Assembly (NCBI GenBank): GCA_038230775.1
Contig: JBBRMQ010000092.1
Coordinates: forward strand, 1-14,734
Direction of reading: 5' to 3'
DNA: 14,734 nt
From: JBBRMQ01 sp038230775
GTDB lineage: Bacteria > Acidobacteriota > Thermoanaerobaculia > Gp7-AA8
Within the stretch, counting starts at the first letter, position 1. Each line of letters begins with the position of its first letter. Shown piece by piece: positions 1-6,061 of this stretch. The notes beneath the pieces are model-generated. The model did no database searches. It saw nothing but the letters and a program-made list of their open reading frames with translations, and was not told where the DNA came from. Made by a program: the position numbers and the translations under genes.

Positions 1-141
1 ACGCCGAAGCTGTACGCGTGGAAGGGCACGAAGTGGATTCGCAAGATCGAGTTCCTGGACCGCAACCGCAAGGGCTTCTGGGAACGGCGCGGCTACTCCG
101 ACACCGCGGAACCATGGTTCAACGATCGCTACTCGACCTGA
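1..141 (+). CDS. C-terminal end of a sulfite-oxidase-like molybdopterin oxidoreductase (5' end outside window)
   Basis: Frame 1 is open from the first base to a TGA at 139-141 and gives 46 residues. The stretch contains LYAWKGTKWIRKIEFLD, then RKGFWERRGYSD and EPWFNDRY. This is the usual closing pattern of the oxidoreductase molybdopterin-binding domain family (sulfite oxidase/YedY-like), whose members end with LYAWKxxKW...I.FLD...GFWE.RGY...DPW..ERY. Such enzymes bind a molybdenum-molybdopterin cofactor and catalyse oxygen-atom transfer or related reductions, often in the periplasm. The molybdenum ligand and start lie upstream, so neither substrate nor export signal can be judged. Family assignment rests on remembered motif resemblance only. 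Confidence 0.82.
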   Translation, partial: TPKLYAWKGTKWIRKIEFLDRNRKGFWERRGYSDTAEPWFNDRYST

Positions 142-144
142 CGT

Positions 145-435
145 GTGACGCACGCCTCCCGAACGCCGTTCCCGCGCCGCCACATCCTCAAGTCGAGCGA
201 TCCGCTCGTTCGCGCGATCGTGGTCGAGGACACCGCGGCGCTCATCGGAATCGTCATCGCTGCCGGCGGCCTGTTGATGCGCCATGTGATGGGATCGAAC
301 ACGCCAGACGCGATCGCGTCACTGCTGATCGGTCTACTCCCGGCGGTCACGGCGTTCGGACGGGCGTGGCCGCTGGCGGATTTCCTGGTCGGACGATCGC
401 TCCCGACGGAGATGCTCGAAGAGCTGCGCACGATT
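145..435 (+). pseudogene. Truncated cation diffusion facilitator (CDF) transporter fragment
   Basis: Starting at a GTG four bases after the preceding stop, frame 1 encodes about 95 residues that resemble the middle to end of the membrane domain of CDF cation-efflux proteins. Recognisable pieces are LKSSDPLVRAIVVEDTAALI, IVIAAGGLLMRH, PDAIASLLIGLLPAVTAFG and a closing LVGRSLPTEMLEELRTIL. In intact CDF proteins the first metal-binding transmembrane helices precede this and a cytosolic domain follows. Both are missing here: the N-terminal half is absent and resemblance stops near 435, where the frame runs on into unrelated sequence and the next gene. The fragment is therefore read as a decayed remnant and not a working transporter. 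It is in frame with the preceding molybdopterin gene, but the intervening TGA separates them. Confidence 0.68.
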
Positions 436-442
436 CTGCAGG

Positions 443-532
443 CGCCAACTGCGCGAGGCCTCGGAGTTCGTCGCGGACGTCTATCTCGATGGGACGAAGC
501 ACGGGCGCGCCGAGGTTGTCCAATCGTCCTAG
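443..532 (+). other. Short orphan reading frame, possible C-terminal gene remnant
   Basis: Immediately after the CDF resemblance ends, frame 2 gives 29 codons with a protein-like composition (LREASEFVADVYLDGTKHGR) closing at TAG 530-532. It lacks a start codon. It may be the last residues of another decayed gene, or the CDF fragment's tail after a frameshift; no family was recognised. It could also be chance. Confidence 0.22.
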
Positions 533-556
533 ACGCGGCGTCGTCGGAACGCCACC

Positions 557-1153
557 ATGGCTCACATGAGACACACCGCACTGCTGGTATTTGTTTTTCT
601 CACGTTCTGCGCGTCCACGGGACCGTCTCGCAACGACGCGCTGGCGACCATCCAACGTCTGGGCGGCACGACGTCAAGCGCCGACGGAGTGTTCAAGATC
701 GATCTGCACAAGACGGCCATCACCGACGCCGACCTTGCGGAGATCGGCACTCTCGAAGATGTAGTCGACCTCGATCTCCGGTTGACCACGGTCGGTGACG
801 CTGGAGTGGAGCATCTCTCCAGACTCACGCGCCTGCGCCGATTGAATCTGTTCCGCACGAATGTCAGCGACCGCGGACTGCGTACCGTAGCGAATATGAG
901 AGACCTCGATACGTTGCTGTTAGGCGGAACGAAGATCACGGATGACGGGCTGGCAAATCTTCGCGAGCTGCGTCATCTGAAGAAAATCAGCCTCTTCGAC
1001 ACGGCGATCACCGATGCCGGCCTCGAACATCTGAAAGGCTTGCCGGAGCTGAAGACGCTGCTCGTCGGAAAATCGAAGGTGACGGAAGCGGGGATGGCGG
1101 AGTTGAAGAAGACACTGCCGGCGATCGAGTTCGGCGAGCCGGCTGCGCGCTAA
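557..1153 (+). CDS. Small exported leucine-rich-repeat protein
   Basis: The 198-residue product begins with a hydrophobic export signal (HTALLVFVFLTFCAS). A cysteine at the end of this segment could be a lipidation site, but the preceding LTF is a poor lipobox. From about residue 45 to the end it consists of roughly six leucine-rich repeats of about 24 residues, of the ribonuclease-inhibitor/GALA-like type: units such as TAITDADLAEIGTLEDVVDL, NVSDRGLRTVANMRDLDTLL and TAITDAGLEHLKGLPELKTL. Such solenoids bind protein or other ligands, and no enzymatic domain is present. ATG 557 is used; ATG 566 (MRHTALL) is equally plausible and neither has a clear ribosome-binding site. This is the only apparently complete gene in the first 2 kb. 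Its partner is unknown. Confidence 0.8.
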   Translation: MAHMRHTALLVFVFLTFCASTGPSRNDALATIQRLGGTTSSADGVFKIDLHKTAITDADLAEIGTLEDVVDLDLRLTTVGDAGVEHLSRLTRLRRLNLFRTNVSDRGLRTVANMRDLDTLLLGGTKITDDGLANLRELRHLKKISLFDTAITDAGLEHLKGLPELKTLLVGKSKVTEAGMAELKKTLPAIEFGEPAAR

Positions 1154-1157
1154 GGAG

Positions 1158-1237
1158 TTTCAGTGCGTGGATTTCAGTGTGTGGACCGGCTTCAGCCGGT
1201 CGCCGAGGATGACCGGCTGAAGCCGGTCCTCACACTG
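1158..1237. repeat. Paired-hairpin intergenic repeat, copy 1
   Basis: The arms at 1175-1201 and 1211-1237 are inverted copies of 27 bp with one mismatch and a 9-base loop. Each arm also holds its own hairpin, ACCGGCT-TC-AGCCGGT or its complement, inside an outer GTGTG/CACAC clamp. The left edge is duplicated: TTTCAGTGCGTGGA (1158-1171) is followed directly by TTTCAGTGTGTGGA (1172-1185). It lies between the 3' ends of the LRR gene and the minus-strand barrel fragment. Confidence 0.92.
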
Positions 1238-1244
1238 AATCTCT

Positions 1245-1391
1245 TCATCGCCCGATCGCATACGACAATTTCACGTACGCCTTTCTCGCATCCGGCGCGC
1301 CGATCGGGTCGTCGGCAATCAGTCGCCGATCGTCGTAACCGCAATAGACGGCCGTCTGCCAGTTCAAGCGGTACGAAAAGAGAATCGCGCT
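1245..1391 (-). pseudogene. C-terminal fragment of an outer-membrane beta-barrel protein (DUF5916-like)
   Basis: On the minus strand a frame ending at a TGA (complement of 1245-1247) reads ILFSYRLNWQTAVYCGYDD, then RRLIADDPIGAPDARKAY and VKLSYAIGR. Alternating hydrophobic and polar residues, LNWQT followed by a GY turn, and a final KLSYA.xR strand match the last two to three strands of long DUF5916-type surface or carbohydrate-binding barrel proteins. The rest of the roughly 700-residue protein is missing: upstream of about 1391 the sequence belongs to a plus-strand TPR gene. This is a broken remnant whose 3' end sits eight bases from repeat copy 1. The frame starts with no start codon. The identification rests on remembered resemblance and is moderate. 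Confidence 0.55.
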
Positions 1392-1971
1392 TCGGATCAA
1401 TCCGGGCGACGGCGGTGCGCCTCACGACTACGCCTGGCTGCTCATTGCGCGGGGCAGGACGGGGGAAGGCATCGAGCAGAACCGCCGCGCGCAGGAGCTC
1501 GATCCGCTTTCGCCGCGGGCGACGATCGACATCGCCTGGGCGTACATCTACGCCGGCCGCTACGACGAGGCGATCGCGGAGGCGAAGCGATCGCTGCGAC
1601 AGGATCCGGAGTTCGAGGAAGCGCACCGCTGTCTGCAGCATGCGTACGAGATGAAGGGTGATGCCGTCAGCGCCGCGGCCGAGGTGCGCCTTCGCGACCG
1701 GGCGGAAACGGGCGAGCCGCGAGCGCTTCTCGCACATCTTCATGAGCAGCAGCTGGCGTCACTGCTGTCGTCGCCGGCGAGTGATCCCTATGTCGTGGCG
1801 CAGGAGCTGGCGTGGCTTGGTCGCAGCGATGAAGCACTTCACTGGCTTGGTGTGGCGTTCGAGCAGCACAGTGACTCAATGCCCTTGATGGGCGCGGACC
1901 CGATGCTGGCATCGCTCCGGAAATCGCCTCGCTTTGCCGATCTGCTGCACCGCGTTGGCCTGATTCACTGA
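1348..1971 (+). pseudogene. C-terminal TPR remnant of a TolB-like/winged-helix TPR protein
   Basis: Frame 1 is open from 1348 (after in-frame stops at 1336 and 1345) to TGA 1969-1971. TPR-like sequence starts at about 1378: IALRINPGDGGAPHDYAW, then ARGRTGEGIEQNRRAQELDP, IDIAWAYIYAGRYDEAIAEA and RSLRQDPEFEEAHRCLQHAY. The last 60 residues (VVAQELAWLGRSDEALHWL, MGADPMLASLRKSPRFADLL) match the typical end of large acidobacterial proteins that join an N-terminal winged-helix or kinase domain and a TolB-like region to TPRs. The effector half is absent and the first in-frame ATG is at 1651, too late for the repeats. The frame overlaps the minus-strand barrel fragment at its 5' end, so the two families meet head-on near 1380-1391. 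A short protein from 1651 (106 aa) is possible but would have no complete TPR array. Confidence 0.72.
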
Positions 1972-1973
1972 GG

Positions 1974-1985
1974 GGGCTGAAGCCC
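1974..1985. repeat. Solo hairpin core of the intergenic repeat family
   Basis: GGGCT-GA-AGCCC lies three bases after the stop of the TPR remnant. It shares the central GGCT-GA-AGCC core with the paired-hairpin elements but lacks the GTGTG/CACAC clamp. Confidence 0.6.
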
Positions 1986-2008
1986 GCCGCCACGTGCAGG
2001 TGCAGTGC

Positions 2009-2074
2009 TTCTGTGTGTGGACCGGCTTCAGCCGGTCGGCCCAGTGACCGGCTGAAGCCGGTCCACACACAGAA
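2009..2074. repeat. Paired-hairpin intergenic repeat, copy 2 (perfect 29-bp arms)
   Basis: The arms at 2009-2037 and 2046-2074 are perfect inverted copies of 29 bp with an 8-base loop (GGCCCAGT). Each arm contains GACCGGCT-TC-AGCCGGTC or its complement next to a TTCTGTGTGTGG/CCACACACAGAA clamp. It lies after the TPR remnant and before the mannosyltransferase gene. The perfect match suggests a young copy or active correction. Confidence 0.94.
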
Positions 2075-2129
2075 CCAGCCAGCCCGGCGTGTGGGCCACG
2101 CCACGCGGCACTGCTATTGTTCGGCGCGC

Positions 2130-3228
2130 GTGCGAACGGTCGGCTTCGTCATTTTCATGAAGGTGTTCCTTCTCGCCTTCGTGGTCGTCGTCTTCACGGC
2201 GCTGAGCGACGCGCCGGTCGGTTTTCCCCATGGCTGGCTCGAGCGATGGAACCATTGGGACGCGCCGCACTACATCGATATCGCCCGCTACGGCTACGTC
2301 ACGGAGGACATCCACACGCAGTTCGAGAAGCACTCGATCGTGCTGTTTCCGTTTTATCCGTGGACGATTCGCGCCCTCAGCGCGGTCTTGCGGGATGAGC
2401 TCGTGAGCGCGCATCTCATTTCGCTCCTGGCGGCGATCGCGACGGCGCTCCTCTTTCAGTGCGTCGTCGAGCTCGATGACGATCGCGAGCTCGCGCAGTC
2501 CGCCGTTGTTTTCATGTTCATTTTTCCGACCGCCTATTTCTTCCATGCTCCATACAGCGAGAGTCTCTTCATGGCGCTCGCACTGGCCTCGGTGCTCGCT
2601 GCGCGAAAGCGGCAATGGGGACGCGCTTCGATTGCCGGAGCGTTCGCGTCGTTGACGCGCATCAACGGGATGTTGCTGATCCCGGTCCTGCTCGTCGAGG
2701 CCGCGATGCAATATCGCGAGGATCGGCGCTTCGATCGGAGATGGCTGTGGATCCCGTTCGCGGCGCTCGGTTTCGTCGTTTACCTGGCGATCAATCAACG
2801 CGTGTGGCATGACCCGTTTTATTTTCAGCACGTGCAGGAGCAGTACTGGGGTAAGAAGCTGACCTGGCCGTGGATTGGAATCCAGCGGGCGCTCCTGATC
2901 GTGGCGAAGGCCGGACCAGCACGCGCTCAACTTTTCGGAACGCAGGAGCTCCTCTTCGTGACGCTGGGCCTCGTCTGCACCGTTTGGTCGTGGCGCACCC
3001 TGCGTCCGTCGTACTCGGTGTGGATGACCCTCAACCTGCTGCTGATCACCAGCACGTCGGTCCTCATGAGCTCCCCGCGCTATCTTGCTGACGTTCTTCC
3101 CGATCTTCATTCTGTTCGCGCGTCTCGCGGCGCAGCGGCCATTCGCCGGGCGGCTCATCACCATCTGGTCCATCAGCTTCCTGGCGCTCTTCGCCGGTCT
3201 TTTCGCCGGCGGCGAGTGGGCGTTCTAA
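2130..3228 (+). CDS. PIG-V-like membrane mannosyltransferase family protein, interrupted by a one-base frameshift
   Basis: Frame 3 encodes a multi-spanning membrane protein. After a first hydrophobic helix (FLLAFVVVVFTAL) comes WNHWDAPHYIDIARYGY, the signature loop of the PIG-V/GT-C mannosyltransferase-like family. It is followed by IVLFPFYPW, VVFMFIFPTAYFFHAPYSES and FASLTRINGMLLIPVLL, all family hallmarks. These enzymes transfer sugars from lipid-linked donors on the outer face of the membrane. At about 3080-3090 (TATCTTGCTGACG) the frame is lost: skipping one base restores LTFFPIFILFARLAAQRPFA and a last hydrophobic helix, SFLALFAGLFAGGEWAF, ending at TAA 3226-3228, for a corrected length of 365 residues. 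Without the skip, the frame runs into the downstream kinase. The start is uncertain: GTG 2130 gives a fuller first helix, ATG 2157 is the alternative, and neither has a clear ribosome-binding site. Acceptor and sugar are unknown. Confidence 0.8.
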
Positions 3229-3236
3229 CATCAGCC

Positions 3237-4310
3237 ATGGACGAACGGCGGCGCAACGCATGGATCTACGCCGCGGCGTGGGTGGCGTTTCTGCTGATGT
3301 ACTCCGCCGCGTTCGTGGCGAACGGAGTGCCGGCCGCGCTCGCCCTGCGCAATGGAGTGGCGAACGTTCTCCCCGACGCTCTCCTCGGACTCCTCGCCCT
3401 TCGACTGCCGTTGCTGCGGCCCTGGCCTCACGAGCGCAAGGAACGGTTCTTCGCGGTTCATGCCGCATGGCTCCTCGCGTTTCTCGTCGCCTCGGCTGCC
3501 GGATGGGTCGCGCTCATCGCCCTCGACTCGCTCGTTTTCACCGGTCATCCCGAGGTCAAGATCAGTTTTCGCGTGGTGCCGTTCCGCGTGATCAACGACG
3601 TTCTGATCTACTGCACGCTGGCCGGCGTCGCGTACGCGTGGCGCAATGCGAAAGACGTCCGCGAGCAGGCGGAGCGCGCCGCCAGAGCTGAGGCGCTGCG
3701 CGCCAGCGCGGCCCTCGAGGCGATGCGCAGCCAGCTCAACCCGCACTTCATTCTCAACACGTTTCATGCGCTGGTCGGTCTCGTGAGGCGCGATCCGGCA
3801 TTGGCCGAGACCGCGCTCGAACGCCTCGGCGATCTGCTGCGCTACGGCCTTCGCATCCAACGCGATGGAATCGACGAAGTGCCGCTTCGCGAGGAACGTG
3901 CATTCGTCGACAGCTACCTCTCTCTCGAACGCCTGCGCCTCGGCGAAAGGCTGCGCGTCTCGGTCGACCTGCCAGCGGAAACGCTCGACGATCTCGTGCC
4001 GGCATTTTCGATTCAGATCCTGGTGGAGAATGCGATCCGCCACGCGATCGCGCCGCGCGCGGCGGGCGGGACGATCGAGATTCGTGCCCGGGATGCCGGC
4101 GGCCGGCTTCGCGTGTCCGTCAGAGATGCGGGCGCCGGTGAGTCTGTCGATTTTCCAAACGGCGGCTCCGGCATCGGCCTTCGCCTTCTTCAGGAACGTC
4201 TCGACGCGCTCTACGGAAGCGATGCGAAGCTGACGCTGCAAAGCACCGACGGTGGCACGTGTGCCGATCTCGAGATCCCCGCGAGACGCGCGGCCGAGGA
4301 CGAGCGGTGA
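3237..4310 (+). CDS. LytS/YpdA-type membrane sensor histidine kinase
   Basis: The 357-residue protein starts at ATG 3237, eight bases after the corrected stop of the mannosyltransferase. Residues 1-135 contain about four hydrophobic segments (such as WIYAAAWVAFLLMYSAAFVA and AAWLLAFLVASAAGWVALIA). A short coiled coil rich in Arg, Ala and Glu follows, then the His_kinase (PF06580-type) box MRSQLNPHFILNTF with phospho-acceptor His170. The ATP-binding domain shows ILVENAIRH (Asn265) and GGSGIGLRLLQERL (about 309-322). This class phosphorylates LytTR-type regulators, and one is encoded immediately downstream with a GTGA start/stop overlap. The signal sensed is unknown; the membrane region is not a recognised sensor family. 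The start lacks a strong ribosome-binding site, so translational coupling to the preceding gene is likely. Confidence 0.92.
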   Translation: MDERRRNAWIYAAAWVAFLLMYSAAFVANGVPAALALRNGVANVLPDALLGLLALRLPLLRPWPHERKERFFAVHAAWLLAFLVASAAGWVALIALDSLVFTGHPEVKISFRVVPFRVINDVLIYCTLAGVAYAWRNAKDVREQAERAARAEALRASAALEAMRSQLNPHFILNTFHALVGLVRRDPALAETALERLGDLLRYGLRIQRDGIDEVPLREERAFVDSYLSLERLRLGERLRVSVDLPAETLDDLVPAFSIQILVENAIRHAIAPRAAGGTIEIRARDAGGRLRVSVRDAGAGESVDFPNGGSGIGLRLLQERLDALYGSDAKLTLQSTDGGTCADLEIPARRAAEDER

Positions 4311-5044
4311 ACGGGGGGACGGTGAGAGCGGTGATCGTCGAAGACGAACCGCACGCGCGATCGAACCTTCGCGAATACGCGAGCGCGGTCGAGTGGCTCA
4401 CGATTGTCGGTGAGGCGGGCGACGGCCGGGAGGCGGTACGTCTCGTCGATTCGTTGAAGCCGGATCTTCTGTTTCTCGACATTGGTCTGCCGGAGTCGTC
4501 GGGTCTCGAGGTATTGCAGCGCATCCGCCACAAACCGGAAGTGGTGTTCACGACGGCGCACGATCAGTACGCGCTGGCCGCATTCGAGCTCGGCGCGCTC
4601 GACTATCTGTTGAAGCCGTTCGGCCGCCAGCGGTTTCAGACGACGCTCGATCGCGTGCGCCACCGGCTGCAGGGAGACGTTCCCGCTCCCGACCGCGCGG
4701 TCGCCGCGTTCGGCACGCCGCTGCGGCGGCTGTTCGCGCGATTGCGTGACGAGATCGTGCCGATTGACGTCCGCACGATCCAGCACATCTCCGCCGGCGG
4801 CGATTACGTCGAGGTCCACAGCGACCGCGGCGTGCATCTTCTCCACACCAGCCTCGCCGAGCTCGCCGGCCGGCTCGATCCGGAGACCTTCCGGCAGGTC
4901 CACCGGTCGCACATCGTGAACCTCGACGCGGTGGTGAAGCTTGTGCCGTATGACGCACGGCGTCTCCTGATTCGATTGCGCGACGGCACCGAGATCATCG
5001 CCAGCCGTTCCGCCTCGGAAACGCTGCGCAGTCTGGTGCGGTAA
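4307..5044 (+). CDS. LytTR-family response regulator
   Basis: The start is GTG 4307, preceded at six bases by GAGGA (4296-4300) and overlapping the kinase stop as GTGA; GTG 4322 is a weaker alternative. The 245-residue product has an N-terminal receiver domain: VIVEDEPHARSNL acidic pocket, phospho-acceptor Asp58 in LLFLDIGLPESSG, TTAHDQYA, and Lys103 in YLLKPFGRQRF. After a linker comes a LytTR DNA-binding domain (about 140-243) with the typical IQHISAGGDYVEVHSDRG, LHTSLAELAGRL and FRQVHRSHIVNLDAV motifs. It should bind promoter DNA when phosphorylated by the adjacent kinase. Target genes are not evident; the co-transcribed mannosyltransferase makes cell-envelope control a reasonable guess only. 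Confidence 0.95.
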   Translation: MNGGTVRAVIVEDEPHARSNLREYASAVEWLTIVGEAGDGREAVRLVDSLKPDLLFLDIGLPESSGLEVLQRIRHKPEVVFTTAHDQYALAAFELGALDYLLKPFGRQRFQTTLDRVRHRLQGDVPAPDRAVAAFGTPLRRLFARLRDEIVPIDVRTIQHISAGGDYVEVHSDRGVHLLHTSLAELAGRLDPETFRQVHRSHIVNLDAVVKLVPYDARRLLIRLRDGTEIIASRSASETLRSLVR

Positions 5045-5070
5045 GGCGCGAGTCGCAGCGACACGGTTCA

Positions 5071-5122
5071 GTGTGTGGGCCGGCTCTAGCCGGCCATGAC
5101 CGGCTGAAGCCGGTCCACACAC
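5071..5122. repeat. Paired-hairpin intergenic repeat, copy 3
   Basis: The left arm 5071-5095 and right arm 5098-5122 are inverted with four mismatches in 25, separated by only AT. The left arm has diverged internally but keeps its own hairpin, GGCCGGCT-CT-AGCCGGCC, through paired changes. The right arm keeps the common GACCGGCT-GA-AGCCGGTC. It lies 26 bases downstream of the response regulator stop. Confidence 0.9.
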
Positions 5123-5137
5123 ACAGTGCAGCCGTTG

Positions 5138-5159
5138 TCCCGCGGTTCGGCGGGATTTT
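5138..5159 (+). terminator. Possible rho-independent terminator after the kinase/regulator operon
   Basis: A six-pair stem TCCCGC (5138-5143) and GCGGGA (5150-5155) with a GGTTCG loop is followed by TTTT (5156-5159). It sits about 95 bases beyond the regulator stop and ahead of the lipoprotein gene. The short T-run makes it weak. Confidence 0.4.
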
Positions 5160-5236
5160 GGGCTCGTTCGCTGCTGCCGGTGGCTGTTCGGCGAATGACC
5201 GTTTCGCGACGGGCTTCGCCGTGAGACAACGTCGCC

Positions 5237-6061
5237 ATGAAAATCTCGCTGGCAATCATCGTTCTCCTGTTTCTCGAAAGCTGCGCCACGACGAGGGCCA
5301 TCGCGCCCGCGGCGCCCACTCCGCTCGCCGGTCTGAAGGCGCAGATCATGTCGGCGGACTACCGCGCCGACATCGATGCGCTCGCGCGATTGCGCGACGA
5401 GACGGCCAAGTACGGCGACGACCCTTCGAACGGTTATCTCGCGCACTACTGGAGCGGATTCGCGAGCTGGCGGATGGCGATCAATGGCGCCAATCACCAG
5501 ATGAAAGCTGAAGACTTGAAAGCGAATCTGCAGAATGCCGCGGCGGAGTTCTACCAGACGATGCGGATGCGGAACGATTTCGCGGATGCCTACGCGGCGG
5601 CGGACATGGTCAACGGATGGCTGGCCACGTTCTCGCTCGGTGCGCATCCCGACATGCCCGCCGTACGCGAGCGCGTCGCGCTATCGCGCGCGCTCTACGC
5701 ACGTGCGGAAGCGATCGATCCTCGCAGCCCCCGCGTGTTGTGGGCAAAGGGATCAGCGCTTCTGTTCCTGCCGCAGTCGCACGGCGGGGACATCGCGAAG
5801 GCGATCGACGTCTATAAGAACATGCTCGAAGAATCCGATCGGCGTGGCGTCAATCCCGCGTCGCCTCTTCCTGACTGGGGGAAGGCCGAAGCGCTGATGT
5901 CGCTCGCGTACGCGCATTCGAAGACGTCGCCTCCCGACTTGCCGACCGCGCTCGCGGAGGCCAATTCCGCCCTGAAGGTGCAACCCGACTGGTCGTACGT
6001 GCGTGACAACCTCATCCCGCAGATCGAGGCAACGATGCGGTCAAGCGCTTCGTCGAGATAG
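5237..6061 (+). CDS. Predicted TPR-like lipoprotein of unknown function
   Basis: The 274-residue product starts MKISLAIIVLLFLESC. The hydrophobic signal ends in a plausible lipidation cysteine (Cys16; the lipobox LES-C is imperfect because of Glu). The mature part is helical and Ala-rich, with TPR-like pairs in its C-terminal half: VALSRALYARAEAIDPRSPR followed by VLWAKGSALLFLP, and LPTALAEANSALKVQPDW at the end. Earlier parts (YLAHYWSGFASWRMAIN, EFYQTMRMRNDFADAYAAAD) suggest degenerate TPRs. It probably sits in the envelope as a protein-binding scaffold, but no known family name fits. The ribosome-binding site is weak. Its last 21 bases overlap the 3' end of the convergent hybrid kinase gene. 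Confidence 0.78.
   Translation: MKISLAIIVLLFLESCATTRAIAPAAPTPLAGLKAQIMSADYRADIDALARLRDETAKYGDDPSNGYLAHYWSGFASWRMAINGANHQMKAEDLKANLQNAAAEFYQTMRMRNDFADAYAAADMVNGWLATFSLGAHPDMPAVRERVALSRALYARAEAIDPRSPRVLWAKGSALLFLPQSHGGDIAKAIDVYKNMLEESDRRGVNPASPLPDWGKAEALMSLAYAHSKTSPPDLPTALAEANSALKVQPDWSYVRDNLIPQIEATMRSSASSR

Noticed and set aside
2013..4310. One continuous 765-codon frame as a natural mannosyltransferase-kinase fusion
   Set aside because: The first residues are translated from repeat copy 2, and the join is out-of-frame sequence caused by a single extra base. Both flanking proteins have normal ends when the shift is corrected.
4211..5647. 478-codon minus-strand frame opposite the kinase/regulator region
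   Set aside because: It runs across three plus-strand features including repeat copy 3, has biased composition and no family resemblance.
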